Below, piece by piece: positions 5,461 to 9,898 of a stretch of 9,898 nt of DNA. The notes beneath the pieces were generated by a model. The model did not search any database. It was not told where the DNA came from and saw only the letters and a list, made by a program, of their open reading frames with translations. Source of the DNA: an uncultured Angelakisella sp. (GTDB lineage: Bacteria; Bacillota; Clostridia; Oscillospirales; Ruminococcaceae). The position numbers and the translations under genes were made by a program. The stretch is from contig CAJUFR010000069.1 of NCBI GenBank assembly GCA_910585525.1, positions 1-9,898 on the forward strand, read 5' to 3'. Each line of letters opens with the position of its first letter. The first letter of the stretch is position 1.

Positions 5461-5604
5461 ATGAAGATGGTTTGGAAGCTGGTAGGCTGGGTGGTAAAGG
5501 CGGCGGTGGTCATCGCCGGCATCGTGGTAGCGGTGGAGGCGGTGGACCTCCTCCAGGAGCGGGAACGCTGCCGTTACCTGGTGGACCAGGATTTTGAGGA
5601 TTAA
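5461..5604 (+). CDS. Small single-pass membrane protein (47 residues), unknown function
   Basis: A 47-codon frame from ATG 5461 to TAA 5602-5604. The protein starts MKMVWKLVGWVVK and continues as a valine/alanine/isoleucine-rich helix (about 7-29), then a charged tail containing QERERCRYLVDQDFED with a single cysteine. It has the shape of a small membrane-anchored regulatory or adaptor peptide, with a likely cytoplasmic C-terminal tail. I do not recognise the family. It has an ideal ribosome binding site, lies 56 bases after the CBM9-like gene and 106 bases before the next gene, with a hairpin in that second gap. Short length means chance coding cannot be fully excluded, but the combination of site, start and clear membrane helix is strong. 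Confidence 0.7.
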   Translation: MKMVWKLVGWVVKAAVVIAGIVVAVEAVDLLQERERCRYLVDQDFED

Positions 5605-5610
5605 GTGATA

Positions 5611-5653
5611 GGCAAGAAAGGCTCGCCGGGGATACTGGCGGGCCCTTCTTGCC
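5611..5653 (+). terminator. Long hairpin after the 47-residue gene, possible weak terminator
   Basis: GGCAAGAA (5611-5618) pairs with TTCTTGCC (5646-5653), and internally CGCC (5624-5627) can pair with GGCG (5637-5640). A pyrimidine-rich CCCTCCTTTC follows, not a clean T run, so it may be a weak terminator or an attenuator. It separates the small membrane gene from the downstream group. Confidence 0.5.
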
Positions 5654-5710
5654 CCCTCCTTTCAATTGTGCTAAACTTAGTTCATACTTTTTGCACAGAG
5701 GTGATCTTGG

Positions 5711-6073
5711 ATGGCGCTGAGAGATATTTTTCAAGGCAAGCGGCAGGAGCAAAGTGGCCCCGATTTTTCGGATGTGGACCAACAGGCCGCGGCGGAATTG
5801 GGGAGACAGGGGGTGCTGGCCCCCCTCTATATGATGCCGCCGCGGTTCGGCGGGGAGGAGTCGGAGCGCAACCGCCTTTGGGTGCCGCCGGCGGCGGTGG
5901 AACTGAAGGACCGGTGGGACGGCATGGTGGAGCAGCTGCTCCGGCAGGGGAAGGTCAACGGCTACGCCTGCACCCCGGAGTACAAGGGGGACAGCTTCGT
6001 CCCCTCCCGGATCACCGTGGAGGCGAAGATGGACGGCAGGCCGGTCTTTACCGAGAGCGTGTCCATATGGTGA
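5711..6073 (+). CDS. Conserved-looking hypothetical protein, 120 residues
   Basis: A soluble, 120-residue protein starting MALRDIFQGKRQEQ, with no signal peptide, membrane helix or cysteine cluster beyond a single cysteine. The middle contains LWVPPAAVELKDRWDGMVEQ, likely an alpha-helix with amphipathic character, and the end (about 90-120) reads as beta strands with PSRITVEAKMDGRPVFTESV. I recognise no family. AGAGGTG (5697-5703) precedes the ATG by seven bases. Upstream, an AT-rich patch with CATACT (5683-5688) is a weak possible -10. It lies 60 bases before the two-helix membrane protein gene, with a GC palindrome in between, and reads in the direction of the Hsp90-like gene, so it may belong to the same transcription unit. 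Confidence 0.75.
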   Translation: MALRDIFQGKRQEQSGPDFSDVDQQAAAELGRQGVLAPLYMMPPRFGGEESERNRLWVPPAAVELKDRWDGMVEQLLRQGKVNGYACTPEYKGDSFVPSRITVEAKMDGRPVFTESVSIW

Positions 6074-6079
6074 ACGGCT

Positions 6080-6095
6080 CCCCTCCCGGGAGGGG
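6080..6095 (+). other. 16-bp perfect palindrome between two genes
   Basis: CCCCTCCCGGGAGGGG is perfectly self-complementary, seven bases after the stop of the 120-residue gene. With no T run it is more likely an intercistronic stability or processing element than a terminator. Confidence 0.4.
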
Positions 6096-6133
6096 CGGGC
6101 AGAGAGACAGAATGAAAGGAATGAATTGACACC

Positions 6134-6865
6134 ATGGGTCCCAACTATCAAGGATGGATGGAATACGAATCCTTCTGGATCGCCGGTTACCGGAAAAAAA
6201 TGATGCGCACCACCACCCATGTCACCATCCCGGCGGTGCTGGTGATGCTGGCCCTGTTGTTCGGGGGCCTGGGCTTTGTGGACCAGATGAAGATGGAGGA
6301 TGCCATCCTGGGGGCGGTGTCCGGGCTGATCCTGGGAGGGGTGGTCTGCGGCTTCTTTTACGCCCTGCTGCGGTTCGGTCTCCGGGACGGCAAGTACCGC
6401 CGCCTGGTGGAGCGGGCGGTGGAGACGGCGGGCATCCCCCAGGAGGAGCGGGAGCAGCTGGGGACAGAGCTGCTGGCCGCCCGGGACGACCCCAAGGGGC
6501 GGATCTACTTTGAGATGAAGAGCCTCAACTCCAACAACACCCCCGCCCGGTTCATGGTGACCCCCAACTACGCCCTGCTGGTGGGGGGGTACCCCTACGC
6601 CATCCTAGTACGGCTGGGGGATATCGCCGAGATACGCCCCGGCCAGGAAAAGAAGCTGGAGACCCGCCGGGGGGCCCAGACCCGGGCCGCCAGCATCACC
6701 ACCCTGTACACCATCGGCTTTTACCGCCGGGACCGGGCCGACCGGGACCTGAAGCCGGAGGACCTGCCGGACGAGGCCATGGGGTTCTTTTCCCAGGAGG
6801 TCCGGGACAAGGCCCTGGCCATGCTGGCCGCCGGGACCGGCCGGGTGCGGGCCAGCGGGGAGTAG
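6134..6865 (+). CDS. Two-helix membrane protein with a large cytoplasmic domain, unknown function
   Basis: A 243-residue protein. The N-terminal 28 residues are aromatic and basic (GWMEYESFW), two adjacent membrane helices follow (about 30-49 and 57-79) joined by a short acidic loop, and the remaining 160 residues are charged and presumably cytoplasmic. That domain has a helical part (about 86-125) and then a strand-rich part with FMVTPNYALLVGGYPYAIL and YTIGFYRRDRADRD. The overall design of paired helices plus a beta-rich domain recalls bacterial PH-like or YcxB-like membrane proteins, but I see no motif that proves it. The ribosome binding site AAAGGA is 13 bases from ATG 6134, rather far; ATG 6158 is too close to its own AAGGA. 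The TAG stop (6863-6865) overlaps the AGGAGG of the Hsp90-like gene, so the two genes form one operon. Confidence 0.8.
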   Translation: MGPNYQGWMEYESFWIAGYRKKMMRTTTHVTIPAVLVMLALLFGGLGFVDQMKMEDAILGAVSGLILGGVVCGFFYALLRFGLRDGKYRRLVERAVETAGIPQEEREQLGTELLAARDDPKGRIYFEMKSLNSNNTPARFMVTPNYALLVGGYPYAILVRLGDIAEIRPGQEKKLETRRGAQTRAASITTLYTIGFYRRDRADRDLKPEDLPDEAMGFFSQEVRDKALAMLAAGTGRVRASGE

Positions 6866-6869
6866 GAGG
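6864..6869 (+). promoter_or_regulatory. AGGAGG ribosome binding site of the Hsp90-like gene, overlapping the upstream stop
   Basis: AGGAGG at 6864-6869 is eight bases before ATG 6878 and shares two bases with the TAG of the preceding gene, which ties the translation of the two genes together. Confidence 0.8.
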
Positions 6870-6877
6870 CAGTCATC

Positions 6878-8653
6878 ATGAACGAGGAAAAACATACCGC
6901 CGGGGAGAGTTTCCGCTTCCAGGTGAACCTGGGGGGGATGCTGGACATCCTCTCCAACCACCTGTACAAGAGCCCCGACGTCTTTCTGCGGGAACTGCTG
7001 CAAAACGGCGCCGACGCCATCACCCTGCGGCAGAAGCGGCAGCCCGGCTGGACCGGGGGGCGGATCACCGTCAGCCTGGAGCCGGGGAAAAGGATGGTGT
7101 TCCGGGACAACGGCGCCGGACTTGACCGGGAGGAGATCCACCGCTTCCTGGCGGTGATCGGCCAGTCCTCCAAGACGCTGCTGGAGGCGGACGGCACCAT
7201 GCCGGAGGACTACATCGGCCGGTTCGGCATCGGGCTGCTGTCCTGCTTCATGGTGTCGGATTCCATCGTCATCGAGACCCAGCCCGCCGCCGGGGGCCAG
7301 GCCCATGTCTGGACCGGTTACCCCGACGGCACCTACACCCTGGAGCCCGTGGAGGTGGGGCTGGCGGGCACCGCCGTCACCCTCACCGCCAAAAAGGGGG
7401 CGGAGGGGTACTTCTACCGCAAGGCGGTGGAGCGGCTGGTGCGGTACTACGGCCTTGCCCTGCCGGTGCCGGTGCGGCTGGCCGGGGAGGAGGAGCCCAT
7501 GAACCGGGTGCCGGGGGATTTTTCCAGTCTCAGCCGGGGCCGCCTGCTGGACTTTGGCAGCCGGCTGTTCGATGAGGAATTTCTGGATGTCATCCCCATC
7601 TCCACCCCCCACCTGAGCGGGGCGGCCTTTGTGCTGCCCTACCGCACCGACCCCTCCGCCAAGGGGGGCCACCGCATCTACCTCAAGCAGATGCTGCTCA
7701 CCGAGCAGGGGGACACCCTGATGCCCCCCTGGGCCTTCTTCCTGCGGTGCTTTCTGAACACCCGGGGGCTGCGGCCCACCGCCAGCCGGGAGGACTTCTA
7801 CGAGGACGCCGCCCTGGACACCGCCCGGGAGGAGTTCGCCGGGGCGGTGCGGGACTATCTGGAGCGGCTCTCCCAGGAGGAGCCGGAGCGGCTGCGGCAG
7901 CTGGTGGAGGTCCACTCCCAGGCCATCAAGTCCATGGCGGTATGGGACGACGGGCTGTTCCGGCTGTTCATCGACTACCTTACCTTTGAGACATCGGAAG
8001 GGAGCCTCACCGGACGGGGGCTGAAGCGGGCCGGGGCGGGGACCTGGGTGGGGTCGGTGCCCCGGTTCCAGCAGCTGAAGCCGGTGTTCCTGGCCCAGGG
8101 GCGGCTGCTTGTCTGCACCGGGTATGTCTACGACGAGGAACTGGTCACCAAGATGGCCCGGTATTTCTCGCTGCCCTTCTCCCCCCTGGGGGAGGACGAG
8201 ATGGACCTGGTGCTGGAGGACCCCAGCCTGGAGGAGAAGCAGAAGGCCTTTGACCTGCTGCGGATGGCGGACCGGGTGCTGGCCCCCATGGACTGCCAGG
8301 GGGAGGCCCGGCGGTTCCTGCCCTCCGATTTGCCGGCGCTGTACACCCTCAACGAGAACAGCCGGTTTTTGCGCCAGATGGAGGCGGCCCAGGGGATGGA
8401 CAGCTTCTTTTCCGACGCCCTGTCGTCGATGCTGTCGGGGTCGGGGGCCCAGGTGCTGGGGACCCTCTACCTGAACCTGAACAACCGGTTGGTGCGGGAG
8501 CTGATGACAGCGGGGGACCGGGAGCGGGTGGAGAGCGCCATCGAACTGCTGTACGTCCAGGCGCTGCTGGCCGGGGGGCACCCCCTGCGGGGCGGGGAAC
8601 TGCGGCTGATGAACCAGGCTATCATGGCGCTGGTGGCGGGGGGCGAGAGTTGA
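6878..8653 (+). CDS. Hsp90 family chaperone, HtpG-like (divergent)
   Basis: A 591-residue cytosolic Hsp90-type ATPase, somewhat shorter than E. coli HtpG (about 624). The GHKL/Bergerat ATP site is complete: N-box FLRELLQNGADA (36-47; E39, N43), DNGAG (77-81) and GRFGIG (114-119) followed by LLSCFMVSD. The middle domain has the catalytic-loop arginine in TASREDF (R304), in the spot of the NVSRE motif of HtpG. The C-terminal dimerisation domain is recognisable from YLNLNNRLVRELM and ELLYVQALLAGG. The ATP lid differs from canonical HtpG: instead of SGTK the segment reads IGQSSKTLLEADG. I would class it as an HtpG paralogue of the 'HSP90 family protein' type and not the main HtpG, though only a phylogeny can decide. 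It is the last gene of the operon with the membrane protein. The stop codon overlaps the next gene's -35 box. Confidence 0.92.
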   Translation: MNEEKHTAGESFRFQVNLGGMLDILSNHLYKSPDVFLRELLQNGADAITLRQKRQPGWTGGRITVSLEPGKRMVFRDNGAGLDREEIHRFLAVIGQSSKTLLEADGTMPEDYIGRFGIGLLSCFMVSDSIVIETQPAAGGQAHVWTGYPDGTYTLEPVEVGLAGTAVTLTAKKGAEGYFYRKAVERLVRYYGLALPVPVRLAGEEEPMNRVPGDFSSLSRGRLLDFGSRLFDEEFLDVIPISTPHLSGAAFVLPYRTDPSAKGGHRIYLKQMLLTEQGDTLMPPWAFFLRCFLNTRGLRPTASREDFYEDAALDTAREEFAGAVRDYLERLSQEEPERLRQLVEVHSQAIKSMAVWDDGLFRLFIDYLTFETSEGSLTGRGLKRAGAGTWVGSVPRFQQLKPVFLAQGRLLVCTGYVYDEELVTKMARYFSLPFSPLGEDEMDLVLEDPSLEEKQKAFDLLRMADRVLAPMDCQGEARRFLPSDLPALYTLNENSRFLRQMEAAQGMDSFFSDALSSMLSGSGAQVLGTLYLNLNNRLVRELMTAGDRERVESAIELLYVQALLAGGHPLRGGELRLMNQAIMALVAGGES

Positions 8654-8678
8654 CAACCGCCCCCAAACCCCGTATACT
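8650..8678 (+). promoter_or_regulatory. Consensus sigma-A promoter of the YfcE-like gene
   Basis: Perfect -35 TTGACA (8650-8655), 17-bp spacer, and -10 TATACT (8673-8678, five of six). The -35 box overlaps the TGA of the Hsp90-like gene (8651-8653). Transcription would start near 8685, about 33 bases before ATG 8718. Confidence 0.85.
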
Positions 8679-8717
8679 GGAACCACCATCCAAATCTATA
8701 GGAGCGAGGTGCGATTT

Positions 8718-9272
8718 ATGAAGCTGATGTTCGCCTCCGACATACACGGTTCCCTCTACTGGGCCAAGGCATTACGAGCCGCCTGGGAGAAGGAAGCGCC
8801 CCAAAAACTCATCCTTCTGGGGGACCTCCTTTACCACGGGCCCCGGAACGCCCTCCCCCGGGAGTATGACCCCCAGGGGGTGGCGGAACTTCTGGCGGGG
8901 ATGAAGAAGGACATCCTCTGCGTTCGGGGCAACTGCGAGGCGGAGGTGGACCAGATGGTGCTCCCCTTCCCGGTGATGGCGGACTACGCCGCCCTCTGGC
9001 TGGACGGCCCCATGGCCTTCGTCACCCACGGGCACCTCTACAACGAGGGGGCGCTGCCGGCCCTGGGCCGGGGGGACCTGCTCATCCACGGCCACACCCA
9101 CGTCCCCACCATCCGCTGGCACCAGGAGGAGGGTTACACCTACCTCAACCCCGGTTCGGTGTCCATCCCCAAGGAGGATTCCCCCAACAGCTACATGATC
9201 TGCCAGGACGGCTACTTCTCCATCCGCCAGTTACAGGACGGGAAGGAGTTCCTGGGGAAATCCATCAAATAA
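8718..9272 (+). CDS. yfcE: YfcE-type metallophosphodiesterase
   Basis: A 184-residue cytosolic, metal-dependent phosphodiesterase of the YfcE/MJ0936 family; E. coli YfcE, of the same length, hydrolyses artificial bis-p-nitrophenyl phosphate with Mn2+, and the natural substrate is not known. All metallophosphoesterase motifs are visible: SDIHGS (D8, H10), GDLLYHGPRN (D36), GNCEAEVDQ (N72), THGH (H104) and HGHTHVP (H126, H128). The LNPGSVSIPK segment near the C-terminus is also typical. ATG 8718 was chosen because the protein then starts MKLMFASDIHGS as usual in the family and GCGAGG lies eight bases upstream; an in-frame GTG at 8709 adds only three residues. The gene stands alone between its own promoter and terminator. 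Confidence 0.95.
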   Translation: MKLMFASDIHGSLYWAKALRAAWEKEAPQKLILLGDLLYHGPRNALPREYDPQGVAELLAGMKKDILCVRGNCEAEVDQMVLPFPVMADYAALWLDGPMAFVTHGHLYNEGALPALGRGDLLIHGHTHVPTIRWHQEEGYTYLNPGSVSIPKEDSPNSYMICQDGYFSIRQLQDGKEFLGKSIK

Positions 9273-9281
9273 AAACAGCTG

Positions 9282-9320
9282 CACCCGTCGGAAAGAAGGC
9301 GCTTTCCGGCGGGTGTTTTT
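9282..9320 (+). terminator. Rho-independent terminator after yfcE
   Basis: A 14-bp stem CACCCGTCGGAAAG (9282-9295) / CTTTCCGGCGGGTG (9302-9315) with one T-G wobble and an AAGGCG loop, followed by TTTTT. It starts nine bases after the stop codon. Confidence 0.9.
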
Positions 9321-9324
9321 CTGT

Positions 9325-9366
9325 CCGGGGCGGGGGGATATCCCATAATAATCCCGGCCGCCCCGG
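9325..9366. repeat. 9-bp inverted repeat around an AT-rich core, upstream of the DUF4830 gene
   Basis: CCGGGGCGG (9325-9333) and CCGCCCCGG (9358-9366) are perfect inverted copies 24 bases apart. The core holds the palindrome GGGATATCCC (9335-9344) and CATAAT (9344-9349), a near -10 box without a good -35. It may be an operator, a leader hairpin or part of the promoter of the next gene. Confidence 0.35.
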
Positions 9367-9429
9367 CATAGGTATAGAGGGTAAGACGCCGGGAACCCGG
9401 CGGGGAGATCGTTGGAGGAGGGGTCGGGT

Positions 9430-9894
9430 ATGCTGACGGTGGCGGTGCGGGTGCGTCGGAAGAACTTGCTGGCGGTGCTGGCCGCCGTGGTGCTGGTGGC
9501 CAGCGGCGTGGTGCTGTGGGGAAAGGGCCCGGCGGCGGCCCCGGTGTTCCTGCGCCGCCGGGCGGAGGCCAAATGCCAGAGCCCATCGGACGGGGCGGCC
9601 TGGCTGGCGGACCAGGGGTGGGAGGTGGACCCGGAGCCCACCGGTCAGATGGAGGTGGTGGTCCCGGCGCGGTTCGATCAGATCTATGAAAGCTATAACG
9701 ATATCCAGAAGGCGCAGGGATTTGATATCTCCCGGTACAAGGGGGAGACGGTGACCAAGTACACCTACCTGGTGAAGAACTACCCCCAGGAGCCGGAGGG
9801 GGTGGCGGCGAATCTTCTGGTCTACCAGGGGAGGATCATTGGGGCGGATCTGTGTAGTTTGGAGTTGGGGGGATTTTTGAAGGGGGTGGGGTAG
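9430..9894 (+). CDS. DUF4830 domain-containing membrane-anchored protein
   Basis: A 154-residue protein with a basic N-terminus (RVRRK), one membrane helix or uncleaved signal (about 12-31), and an extracytoplasmic domain. The block VVVPARFDQIYESYNDIQKAQ, then GFDISRYKG, KYTYLVKNYP, NLLVYQGRIIGADLCS and LELGGFLKG, is the pattern of the DUF4830 family found in Clostridia, whose function is unknown. No lipobox cysteine follows the helix, so a transmembrane anchor is favoured over a lipoprotein. ATG 9430 was chosen because AGGAGG (9416-9421) is eight bases upstream; an in-frame TTG at 9412 would lie before that site. A CGCCGGG/CCCGGCG dyad (9387-9402) lies in the leader. The gene ends four bases before the window edge. 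Confidence 0.85.
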   Translation: MLTVAVRVRRKNLLAVLAAVVLVASGVVLWGKGPAAAPVFLRRRAEAKCQSPSDGAAWLADQGWEVDPEPTGQMEVVVPARFDQIYESYNDIQKAQGFDISRYKGETVTKYTYLVKNYPQEPEGVAANLLVYQGRIIGADLCSLELGGFLKGVG

Positions 9895-9898
9895 GGGG

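Noticed and set aside
5605..6129. A 174-codon plus-strand frame overlapping the 120-residue gene
   Set aside because: It starts within a hairpin, lacks a ribosome binding site, and most of it is a Gly-rich alternative frame of the better supported gene.
6605..8689. A 694-codon minus-strand open frame opposite the Hsp90-like gene
   Set aside because: It is a shadow of high-GC coding on the other strand: the protein is Gly/Pro/His/Gln-rich with no family pattern, while the plus strand has a clear Hsp90.

Overview
The window looks like chromosomal DNA from a high-GC, spore-forming member of the Clostridia, most likely a gut Oscillospirales (Flavonifractor / Lawsonibacter / Intestinimonas type). 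The reasons are very GC-rich codon use in genes of Firmicute type (a YugP-like zinc metallopeptidase, a DUF4830 protein, a SpoIIQ-like M23 protein), strong AGGAGG ribosome binding sites, sigma-A type promoters, and T-run terminators. This placement is inference from gene content, not from a database match.

Layout. Positions 1-411 hold the possible tail of an upstream gene, a terminator and a hairpin-rich, probably repetitive intergenic block. A yugP-like membrane metallopeptidase (412-1116, minus strand) is divergent from a MATE efflux transporter (1368-2705, plus). All remaining genes are on the plus strand. After the MATE terminator come two small TauE/SafE half-permeases (2832-3627) and a membrane-anchored M23 peptidase resembling clostridial SpoIIQ (3742-4530). 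A gene-free stretch (4531-4837) contains a 36-bp perfect palindrome, several hairpins and a strong terminator that seem to form an inverted-repeat element. Then come a CBM9/DOMON-like protein (4838-5404), a 47-residue single-pass membrane peptide (5461-5604), an unrecognised 120-residue protein (5711-6073), an unrecognised two-helix membrane protein (6134-6865) and a divergent full-length Hsp90/HtpG-like chaperone (6878-8653). A YfcE-type phosphodiesterase (8718-9272) has its own textbook promoter and terminator. A DUF4830 lipoprotein-sized membrane-anchored protein (9430-9894) closes the window.

How they fit together. Most of the window reads as ordinary chromosome: transporters, envelope proteases, a sporulation-type endopeptidase and housekeeping phosphodiesterase. 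The least explained part is 5461-8653, where two or three proteins of unknown function lie directly upstream of the Hsp90-like chaperone; the 243-residue membrane protein's stop codon overlaps the chaperone's ribosome binding site, so these two at least are co-transcribed. No tRNA, rRNA, CRISPR array or transposase gene is visible.
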